A stretch of DNA of 6,091 nt from Candidatus Firestonebacteria bacterium RIFOXYA2_FULL_40_8 (GTDB lineage Bacteria > Oederibacteriota > D2-FULL-39-29): the NCBI GenBank assembly GCA_001778355.1, contig MFGS01000042.1, positions 4,209 to 10,299 of the forward strand, read 5' to 3'. The translations under genes and the position numbers were made by a program. Positions 1 to 5,732 of this stretch are shown one piece after another. The notes under the pieces were generated by a model, which saw only the letters and a program-made list of their open reading frames with translations, was not told the DNA's origin and searched no databases. Within the stretch, counting starts at the first letter, position 1, and each line of letters begins with the position of its first letter.

Positions 1-912
1 GCCTCTGGCTGTCGGGCCTACATTTAAAAGTATATTTCCGCCTTTACTTACGGTGTCAATAAGAAGCTTGATACAGGTTTCAGTGGATTTCCAGGACTGC
101 TCGTCCCTGTGGTAGCCCCAGGAACCGCTGAAAGTGTGACAAACCTCCCAGGTAACTTTTTTTCCGTTAACTTTATGCCATTCTTTCGGCTGGCTCTGCT
201 CGGGAGTGAAAATATCCTGAGGTATCTCTAAACGGTCGTTAATTATTATCTCCGGCTGGTTTTTTCGTATCATTTTTATTAGTTCTTCACTGCCCCATTC
301 TTTTTTCCCTTTACCTTTAAATCCTTCATTTGGGGGAATGGAGAAGTCGAACCAGATAACATCAATTTTTCCGAAACCGGTCATAAGTTCTTCCACCTGA
401 CCGTAAAGATATTTTCTGTATTTTGCCGGATCCTTTTTGGATTCATTTTTGAGATATTCTTTGTTCTTCTTCATCGGGTGGCGGTTGTCAACTGTATAAT
501 CCGGATGGTGCCAGTCAAGAAGCGAGTGGTAAAACCCGACTTTAATACCTCTGTCTCTAAAGGCCTTGACCATCGGTGTGAGCAAATCCTTTCCGCAAAG
601 CGGGGTCTTTGGGGCTTTGAAATCCGTATATTTTGTATCCCAGAGGCAAAATCCTTCATGATGTTTTGTGGTAATCACAAAGTACTTTATCCCTGCTTTA
701 ACTGCCGAATCCGCCCATTCTTCGGGGTTGTAAAGGTCCGGTTCGAAGTGGTCAAAGTATTTTTGATAATCTTTATCCAAAATGGCCTCTTTGCATTTTA
801 CCCACTCGTGCCGTGCCGGAAGCGAGTAAAGCCCCCAGTGAATGAACATGCCAAACCGGTCGTGTGTGAACCAGGAAGTGGAGCCCTTCTGCTGCAAAAT
901 GTTTTCTTTCAT
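1..912 (-). CDS. GH29 alpha-L-fucosidase, 3' end beyond window
   Basis: Reading the minus strand from the ATG at 912 gives 304 uninterrupted codons to the window edge, so the C-terminal part is missing (whole GH29 proteins are usually over 400 residues). GH29 enzymes hydrolyse terminal alpha-L-fucose with retention of configuration. Visible family marks are FGMFIHWGLYS near residues 20-30, the paired histidines in TTKHHEGF (about 81-88), GFYHSLLDWH (about 126-135), and IWFDF, where Asp189 fits the catalytic nucleophile. Further on come INDR (about 224-227), TPEQ (about 236-239), a W-E-C-rich stretch, and GGNILLNVGPTARG at the edge. There is no N-terminal signal peptide, so the enzyme is probably cytoplasmic and would act on imported fucosides. 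The start is supported by AAGGGGG eight bases upstream (complement of 921-927). The gene is divergent from an AraC-type regulator that probably controls it. Family assignment is firm; the exact substrate is not known. Confidence 0.93.
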   Translation of the reverse strand, partial: MKENILQQKGSTSWFTHDRFGMFIHWGLYSLPARHEWVKCKEAILDKDYQKYFDHFEPDLYNPEEWADSAVKAGIKYFVITTKHHEGFCLWDTKYTDFKAPKTPLCGKDLLTPMVKAFRDRGIKVGFYHSLLDWHHPDYTVDNRHPMKKNKEYLKNESKKDPAKYRKYLYGQVEELMTGFGKIDVIWFDFSIPPNEGFKGKGKKEWGSEELIKMIRKNQPEIIINDRLEIPQDIFTPEQSQPKEWHKVNGKKVTWEVCHTFSGSWGYHRDEQSWKSTETCIKLLIDTVSKGGNILLNVGPTARG

Positions 913-920
913 AATATAAT

Positions 921-927
921 CCCCCTT
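921..927 (-). promoter_or_regulatory. Ribosome binding site of the fucosidase gene
   Basis: Read on the minus strand this is AAGGGGG, eight bases before the ATG at 912. It supports that start codon. Confidence 0.65.
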
Positions 928-935
928 GTAAGAAT

Positions 936-1037
936 AAGTACGAAGTACGATGTACAAAGTACAAAGTGAAGTTGAGAAGTACGAAGATTGATTTTATAGT
1001 TTTTACTTTGTACTTCGTACTTTGTAGTTTGTACTTT
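936..1037. repeat. Imperfect inverted repeat between divergent genes
   Basis: The left arm (936-967) is made of AAGTACGA, AAGTACGA, TGTACAA and AGTACAAAGT-type units. The right arm (1005-1037) is its near complement: 27 of the first 32 positions match, with about 37 bases between the arms. Each arm is also internally repetitive, with GTAC recurring every 7-9 bases. It occupies most of the region upstream of the fucosidase start and so would lie in or overlap its promoter or 5' leader. It could be a multi-site operator for the neighbouring AraC protein, a structured leader, or simply a small non-coding intergenic repeat. No clear -35/-10 pair for the fucosidase could be singled out within it. 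Confidence 0.7.
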
Positions 1038-1119
1038 CTATAGGTAGTATATCTCGCCATGGCTCGCAATTGAATGGACAAACCACAGATTTATATGGAT
1101 TTTTTTAAACCCGAGCCGT

Positions 1120-1125
1120 TATAAT
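1120..1125 (+). promoter_or_regulatory. Candidate -10 box (TATAAT) of the AraC gene
   Basis: This is a perfect TATAAT hexamer ending six bases before the ATG at 1132. Transcription would then start at or next to the start codon, giving a leaderless mRNA. No convincing -35 hexamer is seen at the usual 16-18 base spacing. There is also no Shine-Dalgarno sequence before 1132, which agrees with leaderless initiation. Confidence 0.45.
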
Positions 1126-1131
1126 AGTTTT

Positions 1132-1938
1132 ATGGAAAACCTTCTTGATACACTTAAAATTGAATTGCATACTGCGAAGCATTCTATTTGCGGGAAGTGG
1201 TGGAGATTTGAGTTATGTGACCCTTTTACCAGAATCTACTATATAGATAGCGGTGAAGGGTTGATGTTTGTTAATGGAAAGAAGGTCCGGTTGTTGAAAG
1301 GTCATCTATATATAGTTCCTGCTTTTTCTAGGTTGAAGACTGCGGGGAAAGAGGATTTCGGACAACACTGGATACATTTCTCGGCAAAAATATACTCTAC
1401 GGTAGAGTTATTTAAGATAATAGATCCTGTACTTGATGTAAAACTCGAAAACCCCGGTGAAATAGAGGAAAGAGTTAAAAGACTCCTTAAAATTAGTAAA
1501 AACAATGATCTGAAGAGCCGTTTTGAATCTGATGTGCTGGTGCGATACTTGCTTTCGTTCTTTATTCCAAAACATGTTCCTGCCGGTCACGGTAAAAGAA
1601 TAGAAAAACTGGTTAAGTTCACGGCTGTCCTTGAGTTTATAGAAAAGAATATAATGCGCCAAATGTCTTTAGAGGAGCTTTCCTCTAGAGCGGGGTTAAA
1701 CCCTGTTTACTTTTCAAACTCTTTTTCTGAAACCTTCGGATTGTCCCCTGTTAAATATGTCAACTCTCAACGAATAGAAAAAGCCAAAATATATCTTGCC
1801 TCCAGTGATAAACGACTGGAAGAGATAGCCGACGCCACAGGTTTTACTGATGCCTTCTACTTTTCCAAAATATTCAAAAAATACACCGGAAATTCCCCTT
1901 CTGAGTACAGAAAGAAAGTAAGATATGAGATCATTTAA
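1132..1938 (+). CDS. AraC-family transcriptional regulator
   Basis: This is a 268-aa regulator with the usual two-part architecture. The N-terminal cupin-like sensor domain covers about residues 15-90, including YYIDSGEGLMFVNGK and the KGHLYIVPAF turn. The C-terminal AraC/XylS DNA-binding domain covers about residues 160-263. Its first helix-turn-helix is around MSLEELSSRAGLNPVYFS (178-195). The second is around LEEIADATGFTDAFYFSK (229-246), followed by the family signature IFKKYTGNSPSEYRK. Length and order are normal for sugar-responsive AraC proteins, which bind a ligand with the cupin and DNA with both helix-turn-helix units. The divergent fucosidase gene makes a fucose-related or host/plant-glycan-derived effector a reasonable guess, not proven. 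The ATG at 1132 is the only plausible start: no in-frame start codon is seen just upstream, and later ones would cut the cupin. It lacks a ribosome-binding site. No terminator is evident after the stop. Confidence 0.93.
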   Translation: MENLLDTLKIELHTAKHSICGKWWRFELCDPFTRIYYIDSGEGLMFVNGKKVRLLKGHLYIVPAFSRLKTAGKEDFGQHWIHFSAKIYSTVELFKIIDPVLDVKLENPGEIEERVKRLLKISKNNDLKSRFESDVLVRYLLSFFIPKHVPAGHGKRIEKLVKFTAVLEFIEKNIMRQMSLEELSSRAGLNPVYFSNSFSETFGLSPVKYVNSQRIEKAKIYLASSDKRLEEIADATGFTDAFYFSKIFKKYTGNSPSEYRKKVRYEII

Positions 1939-1964
1939 AAACCAAGCACACAGAAGAAGAGAGA

Positions 1965-1993
1965 TTGTAATAGTTGTTTTCGTGTGATATCAT
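1965..1993 (+). promoter_or_regulatory. Candidate sigma-70-type promoter for the four-gene operon
   Basis: TTGTAA (1965-1970, four of six matches to TTGACA) is followed after 17 bases by TATCAT (1988-1993, five of six matches to TATAAT). TGA directly before the -10 makes an extended -10. Transcription would start near 2000, leaving a leader of about 27 bases that contains the AAGGAGG site. It is the best promoter match found between the AraC gene and the downstream genes. Confidence 0.55.
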
Positions 1994-2011
1994 TAATGAA
2001 CAAATATCAAT

Positions 2012-2020
2012 AAGGAGGAA
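2012..2020 (+). promoter_or_regulatory. Strong Shine-Dalgarno site
   Basis: AAGGAGGAA lies six bases before the ATG at 2027. It is a full match to the anti-Shine-Dalgarno core and predicts strong translation of the first, small operon gene compared with the weaker sites of the genes that follow. Confidence 0.85.
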
Positions 2021-2026
2021 CAGCAA

Positions 2027-2314
2027 ATGAATAAAAATGTCAGAAAGGCGATGCTTGCGGGACTGGGAGCACTTACGCTCACGGAACAGCTTTCAAAGAA
2101 GATAATGCAGGAACTTGTAAAAAGAGGGGAAGTTTCCGAAAAAGACGCCAAGAGTGCGGTGAATAGTGTAGTTAAAGAAGCCGTAAAGACCAAAAAAAGA
2201 ATAGAAGTAGCAGCGGAAGCCGAAGTCAAAAAGCTTATAAAAAAGCTTGACCTGGCGACGATGTCTGATCTTAGAGCGATGGAAAGCAAGCTTAAGAAAA
2301 AAAGGAAAAAGTAG
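2027..2314 (+). CDS. Phasin-like small helical protein (COG3937-type)
   Basis: This 95-aa protein opens with a short, weakly hydrophobic helix (RKAMLAGLGALTLTEQ, residues 6-21). A highly charged, heptad-like helical region follows (about 22-75), then LDLATMSDLRAMESKLKKK and a lysine-rich end. This matches the short phasin/PHA granule-associated family, in which an N-terminal hydrophobic helix precedes a coiled-coil and a 'DLAT.SDL..LE' segment. Family members coat polyhydroxyalkanoate granules or act as amphipathic-helix adaptors. No PHA synthase is in this window, so granule binding cannot be inferred here. It has the best ribosome-binding site in the operon and ends 8 bases before the UbiB-family gene, which suggests co-translation and a joint function with that membrane-bound kinase. 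Family call moderately sure; biochemical role unknown. Confidence 0.75.
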   Translation: MNKNVRKAMLAGLGALTLTEQLSKKIMQELVKRGEVSEKDAKSAVNSVVKEAVKTKKRIEVAAEAEVKKLIKKLDLATMSDLRAMESKLKKKRKK

Positions 2315-2322
2315 TATTTTAG

Positions 2323-4005
2323 ATGGATCTGATAAAAATAGGGCGGACATATAAAAATTTTAAACGTCTCCGCGAGATACTCAATGTTTTTTCAAAATAT
2401 GGTTTTGAGTATATTGTTCACAGAATACAGCTTGCGAGACATGTAACTCTTAAAAAAAGAGTTGTAAAACCGAAAGAGCTCAAGCAGTCCGATATATTTG
2501 ATTCAGCTGTGAAAGTACGGAAAATGTTTGAAGAGCTTGGGCCTACTTTTATTAAGTTCGGCCAGATACTTTCCCTCCGCGCTGACATCCTGCCCCAGCA
2601 TTTTATTGAAGAGTTATCGAAACTGCAGGATGCGGTAAAACCTTTCTCCTTTTCTGAAGCAAAAAACATTCTGGAGTTATCGTTGGGTGGGCCTTGCGAT
2701 AAGGTATTTTCCAGGGTGGACGAGGTGCCTTTGGCTTCGGCCTCAATATCTCAGGTACATTACGCTGTATTAAAAGTAAGCGGAGATAAAGTTGTAATAA
2801 AGATCCAGCGTCCCGGTATTAAGGAAGAGATAAAGAGGGATTTGGATATTCTTTTTATCCTCGCGCGGCTTATTGAAAAACACATTCCCGAAGCAAAGGT
2901 TTATAATCCGGTCGGTGTAGTTGAGGAGTTTTCTCAGGCCATGAACAGGGAGCTGGATTTTACCTATGAAATGGCGCATGCGGACAAGATAAGGGATTTT
3001 TTTAAGGGCAGTAAAACAGTTGTCATACCCAAGATATATTTTGATCATTCCGGTGAACTTGTTATGATCATGGAGTATATCGATGGTGTAAAGCTCTCGG
3101 CGGTCTCTCATTTTTCGATACATCGGAAAAAAGTCATTGCCCGGCATCTCATCAATCTGTATTATGTAATGGTGTTTGAACGCGGTTTTTTCCAGGCGGA
3201 CCCGCATCCCGGTAATATATTTATTATGAAAAACAATGTTATAGGCCTTGTCGATTTTGGAATGACGGGAAAACTCACACAGGCAAATATTAAGAAATTT
3301 TCTTATCTGGTACTTTCCTTTATGGAAAAAGACCTGGACATTAATGTGGAGGAGTATAGGCTTCTTGGTATAGTATCCGAAGATGAGGAAAATGTAGAAT
3401 TTGAAAAAGAAGCTGTAATGATGATGGAACGTTACCGGAGGTTTCCTCTGGATAAAATTAACATGGGGAATGTCATTTATGAACTGTCCGACCTGGCACG
3501 AAGATACGGGTTTTCTTTAAATAAGGATTTTGTGCTTCTCGGTAAGGTGTTCTTTACGGTAGAAAGTGTTATCCGTGAGATTGATCCGGATTTTAATTTT
3601 GTTGAAGCGGCAAAACCTCACGCGTTAAAATTTCTAAAAGACAGTGTCAAACCGGCGCGTCTTCTGAATGATGCCAAAAGCGGCGCGATGTCAATATTTA
3701 GTTTTTTAAAAACTTTGCCGAAAGATATTGGTGAGATTTTCAAGAAAATCAGAAAAGGGGAGCTGGAAATAGAATTTGTGCATGTAGGATTGGAGCCGCT
3801 TATCAGGGAAATGGACAGGGCGACTAACCGGCTTGCCGCGGCATTTATAATAGGCGCGCTCATAATTGGTTCTTCAATTATAACATATTCGGGAGTAGGC
3901 CCAAAAGTTATGGAAATACCTCTTTACGGCTTTCTGGGCTATTTTATTGCAGCATTTTTAGGGCTTGTTCTGGTTATTTCTATCCTGAGGTCCGGGAAGT
4001 TATGA
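2323..4005 (+). CDS. ubiB: UbiB/AarF (ABC1) family atypical kinase, membrane-anchored
   Basis: This 560-aa protein has the full ABC1 kinase-like fold and a usual length for the family. The diagnostic KxGQ motif is KFGQ (78-81), followed by LSLRADILP. The alanine-rich nucleotide loop is ASASIS (138-143). The ATP-binding lysine is K160 in VVIKIQRP. The ExD motif is ELD (210-212), the catalytic-loop equivalent is QADPHPGN (D293, N298), and the metal-binding motif is DFG (311-313). All are intact, so nucleotide binding or ATPase activity is likely. Two hydrophobic helices (about 503-525 and 534-555) anchor the C-terminus in the membrane. Family members support ubiquinone or other prenyl-lipid metabolism; which lipid is served here is unknown, and the symbol denotes the family only. 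The start 8 bases after the phasin-like gene has a weak AAAGGAAAAA upstream, so coupling is likely. The stop overlaps ruvX by 4 bases (ATGA). Confidence 0.93.
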   Translation: MDLIKIGRTYKNFKRLREILNVFSKYGFEYIVHRIQLARHVTLKKRVVKPKELKQSDIFDSAVKVRKMFEELGPTFIKFGQILSLRADILPQHFIEELSKLQDAVKPFSFSEAKNILELSLGGPCDKVFSRVDEVPLASASISQVHYAVLKVSGDKVVIKIQRPGIKEEIKRDLDILFILARLIEKHIPEAKVYNPVGVVEEFSQAMNRELDFTYEMAHADKIRDFFKGSKTVVIPKIYFDHSGELVMIMEYIDGVKLSAVSHFSIHRKKVIARHLINLYYVMVFERGFFQADPHPGNIFIMKNNVIGLVDFGMTGKLTQANIKKFSYLVLSFMEKDLDINVEEYRLLGIVSEDEENVEFEKEAVMMMERYRRFPLDKINMGNVIYELSDLARRYGFSLNKDFVLLGKVFFTVESVIREIDPDFNFVEAAKPHALKFLKDSVKPARLLNDAKSGAMSIFSFLKTLPKDIGEIFKKIRKGELEIEFVHVGLEPLIREMDRATNRLAAAFIIGALIIGSSIITYSGVGPKVMEIPLYGFLGYFIAAFLGLVLVISILRSGKL

Positions 4006-4424
4006 GTATTATGGGTATTGATTACGGCGATAAAAGAATAGGAGTTGCCATTACTGATGAGCTTACAGGGTCTGCCCATCCTTTAAAAGTAGTTCCTAGC
4101 GCTATCGGCATCCCCGAGATTAAAAAGCTGGCGGCTGAGTATGGAAATGTTGAAAAATTTGTTGTCGGAATGCCTTATAATTTAAAGAATGAAGTGGCTT
4201 TTAAAGCCAAACAGGTTCTTAGCTGGGTGGAAAAACTTAAAAAAGAAGTGAGTATACCGGTTGAGACCTGGGATGAAAGGTTTTCCACTACCGAAGCAAC
4301 GTCCATTCTTATAAATGCTGATGTCAGCCGGAAAAAGAGGAAGGAAGTTATAGATAAAATGGCTGCATGTGTAATACTTCAAAGTTATGTGGATGCGCAA
4401 AAAAGCGGAAAGAAAGGCGTTTAG
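4002..4424 (+). CDS. ruvX: RuvX/YqgF family putative Holliday junction resolvase / pre-16S rRNA nuclease
   Basis: This 140-aa protein is typical in length for the family and has an RNase H-like fold. GIDYGDKRIGVA (5-16) holds the first catalytic aspartate, D7. VVGMPYNL (54-61) is the conserved central strand and loop. WDERFSTTEA (90-99) holds the acidic E92. DKMAACVILQSYVD (118-131) holds the last acidic residue, D118. Family members (YqgF) are implicated in 5' processing of pre-16S rRNA and in branched-DNA cleavage. The start overlaps the UbiB-family stop as ATGA. A second in-frame ATG at 4011 (MGIDYGDKR) is also possible; GAGG at 3987-3990 is rather far from 4002, so coupling probably matters. 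Being directly followed by mltG is a common bacterial arrangement. Confidence 0.94.
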   Translation: MSIMGIDYGDKRIGVAITDELTGSAHPLKVVPSAIGIPEIKKLAAEYGNVEKFVVGMPYNLKNEVAFKAKQVLSWVEKLKKEVSIPVETWDERFSTTEATSILINADVSRKKRKEVIDKMAACVILQSYVDAQKSGKKGV

Positions 4425-4425
4425 C

Positions 4426-5481
4426 GTGAAAAAACAAAAAAAAGAGCATAAACAAAAGAAAAATATATCAGTATTCCTTAATCAAAGAAATATAATTATC
4501 CTGATATTAATAATTATCCTCATTCTGCCGTTTTTCCCTGCAAGTATTGGTTCAAAATCAAAGTTCGTTAATATTGAAAAAGGTTATGGAGCTTCGAAAA
4601 TATCGTACGTCCTGAAGAAAGAAGGGCTTATCCGCTCAAGAATAGCTTTCCGTGTTATTTTTTTATTGCGGGGAGGTCATATGAAAGCAGGAGAATATGA
4701 ATTATCCGCTTCCATGCTGCCCTGGAGTATAATAACCAGGATGAAAAACGGAAAGGTTGTAAGTCATCCGGTAACTGTTCCGGAAGGGTTTACTGTAAGG
4801 CAGATAATAAAATTATTTTCGGATAAAGGGCTGGCTGATGAAAAAAGGATGGCAGAACTTTGTGTAAATAAAGATTTTGTTAAAAAATGCGGACTTGAAA
4901 CGGCGGGGCTTGAGGGGTATCTCTTTCCGAGTACCTATTTCATTACCAAAGATATGAAAGAAGAAGAGGTTCTGCTTATGATGACCAAAGAATTTAAGGA
5001 TATGTGGAGAAAAAACGGTTTTGACAGGGATATTTATTTAGGGAAGAAAAAAATGAATGATATTATGAAGTTAGCTTCTATGGTGGAGAGAGAAGCTGAA
5101 ACGGATTTTGACCGGCCGCTGGTTGCCGGTGTTTTTACAAACCGGTTGAAAAAAAACATGAAACTGGAATCCTGCGCTACGGTTGTTTATGCTTTTGGGG
5201 AAAAAGAAATGCATAAAGACCGGTTGACCGGTAGAGACCTTATGATTGAGTCAAAATATAATACTTACCTGTATCATGGCCTTCCTTCAGGACCAATCTG
5301 TAATCCGGGAGTTGCTTCGATAAAAGCCGCCATTTTTCCCGCTGAAACAAAAATGCTTTTCTTTGTTCTGAAACAGGACGGCAGTCACTCACATACTTTC
5401 TCTGAAACGAAACAGCAGCATGAAGCAGCAAAAAAAGCAAGCAAAGCAGAAAAAGTAGGGGAAGTTAAGAAAAGTAAATGA
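4426..5481 (+). CDS. mltG: Endolytic murein transglycosylase MltG (YceG-like)
   Basis: The protein has 351 aa from the GTG at 4426. I prefer this start because GAAAGG sits eight bases upstream and it follows the ruvX stop directly. An in-frame ATG at 4387 would add 13 residues and overlap ruvX but has no ribosome-binding site. A lysine-rich N-terminus is followed by one membrane helix (about 22-40, Ile/Leu-rich), so the enzyme domain faces the periplasm. A LysM-like segment (about 48-100) precedes the YceG catalytic domain: VPEGFTVRQI (118-127), GLEGYLFPSTYF (161-172), LASMVEREAE (216-225) with the catalytic glutamate E221, LESCATVVY (247-255), and YNTYLYHGLPSGPICNPG (278-295). MltG cleaves nascent glycan strands and so sets their length. 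The domain closes with HTFSETKQQH (323-332). The last ~15 residues, a lysine/glutamate tail, are encoded by repeat DNA and appear to replace an older C-terminus (see 5432-5808). Confidence 0.95.
   Translation: MKKQKKEHKQKKNISVFLNQRNIIILILIIILILPFFPASIGSKSKFVNIEKGYGASKISYVLKKEGLIRSRIAFRVIFLLRGGHMKAGEYELSASMLPWSIITRMKNGKVVSHPVTVPEGFTVRQIIKLFSDKGLADEKRMAELCVNKDFVKKCGLETAGLEGYLFPSTYFITKDMKEEEVLLMMTKEFKDMWRKNGFDRDIYLGKKKMNDIMKLASMVEREAETDFDRPLVAGVFTNRLKKNMKLESCATVVYAFGEKEMHKDRLTGRDLMIESKYNTYLYHGLPSGPICNPGVASIKAAIFPAETKMLFFVLKQDGSHSHTFSETKQQHEAAKKASKAEKVGEVKKSK
5432..5448. repeat. 17-bp direct repeat, left copy (bracketing the mltG-tail insert)
   Basis: Five A residues followed by GCAAGCAAAGCA. 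The same 17 bases recur exactly 300 bp later at 5732-5748, and the 14-bp core AAGCAAGCAAAGCA also occurs at 5545-5558. In this copy it codes KASKA within the MltG tail. It resembles a target-site duplication, or the junction of a tandem duplication. Confidence 0.7.
5435..5474 (+). repeat. Lysine-coding tail repeat, copy 1 (in mltG)
   Basis: This 40-bp segment is repeated at 5545-5584 with 39 of 40 identical bases, at a spacing of exactly 110 bp. Here it forms the end of the mltG reading frame (SKAEKVGEVKKSK then TGA). Confidence 0.85.
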
Positions 5482-5486
5482 AGCAT

Positions 5487-5542
5487 GTTGAGCGAAGTCC
5501 AAATATCTGTCCATAAAACTTCGCGAAATCCGCCTAGGCGGA
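5487..5542. repeat. Two-hairpin interspersed element, copy B1
   Basis: This 56-bp unit starts GTTGAGCGAAGTCC and ends CCGCCTAGGCGGA. It folds as two stems: GCGAAGT (5492-5498) with ACTTCGC (5518-5524), and CCGCC (5530-5534) with GGCGG (5537-5541). Its core is about 90 percent identical to B3 (35 of 39), and the whole unit is about 77 percent identical to B2 (43 of 56). Confidence 0.75.
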
Positions 5543-5544
5543 AG

Positions 5545-5584
5545 AAGCAAGCAAAGCAGAAAAAGTAGTGGAAGTTAAGAAAAG
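5545..5584 (+). repeat. Tail repeat, copy 2, with its own in-frame stop
   Basis: Differs from copy 1 at a single base (5569 versus 5459). In the same relative frame it reads ASKAEKVVEVKKRK and then stops at TAA (5588-5590), so it keeps the look of a protein C-terminus although no gene now reads into it. Confidence 0.8.
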
Positions 5585-5601
5585 GAAGTAAGAGAAGGAG
5601 A

Positions 5602-5657
5602 GTTGAGAAAAGTCCAGATATCTGACATTCATACTTTACGAAATCCACCCAGGTGGA
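5602..5657. repeat. Two-hairpin interspersed element, copy B2
   Basis: This diverged 56-bp copy aligns without gaps to B1. The second stem has become CCACC (5645-5649) with GGTGG (5652-5656), a G-C to A-T exchange that keeps the pairing. In the first stem one pair has also changed compensatorily (G-C to A-T), while a neighbouring pair is lost. Confidence 0.7.
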
Positions 5658-5732
5658 CGAAGTACAAATATCTGTCCAGAAATCTTCGCGAAATCTTGCT
5701 TTTGACCCGCCTCTGGAGGGCGCCTAGGCGGA
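5658..5732. repeat. Two-hairpin interspersed element, copy B3 (with internal extra segment)
   Basis: Begins CGAAGTACAAATATCTGTCC directly after B2. It keeps the CGAAG (5658-5662) / CTTCG (5684-5688) stem, then has about 20 additional bases including a GCCTCTGGAGGGC palindrome-like segment, and ends CGCCTAGGCGGA like B1. Tandem with B2, without spacer. Confidence 0.65.

Noticed and set aside
478..969. Plus-strand 163-codon open frame
   Set aside because: It lies antisense to the fucosidase, whose conserved motifs are on the minus strand. The peptide has no recognisable domain and there is no ribosome-binding site.
1056..1063. GCCATGGC palindrome as an operator
   Set aside because: Eight bases alone are expected by chance at this scale, and no second copy is seen in the intergenic region.
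773..1081. Minus-strand 102-codon frame with a YTTYRKYKLQSTKYK-type start
   Set aside because: Its N-terminal half is simply the translated AAGTAC repeat and the rest is an out-of-frame shadow of the fucosidase.
1945..1987. Possible terminator after the AraC gene (CACAC ... GTGTG)
   Set aside because: The stem is only five pairs with a loop of about 30 bases and no T-run; it overlaps the better-supported promoter.
2770..3207. Minus-strand 145-codon frame
   Set aside because: Antisense to the most conserved part of the UbiB-family gene; no family likeness or initiation signals.
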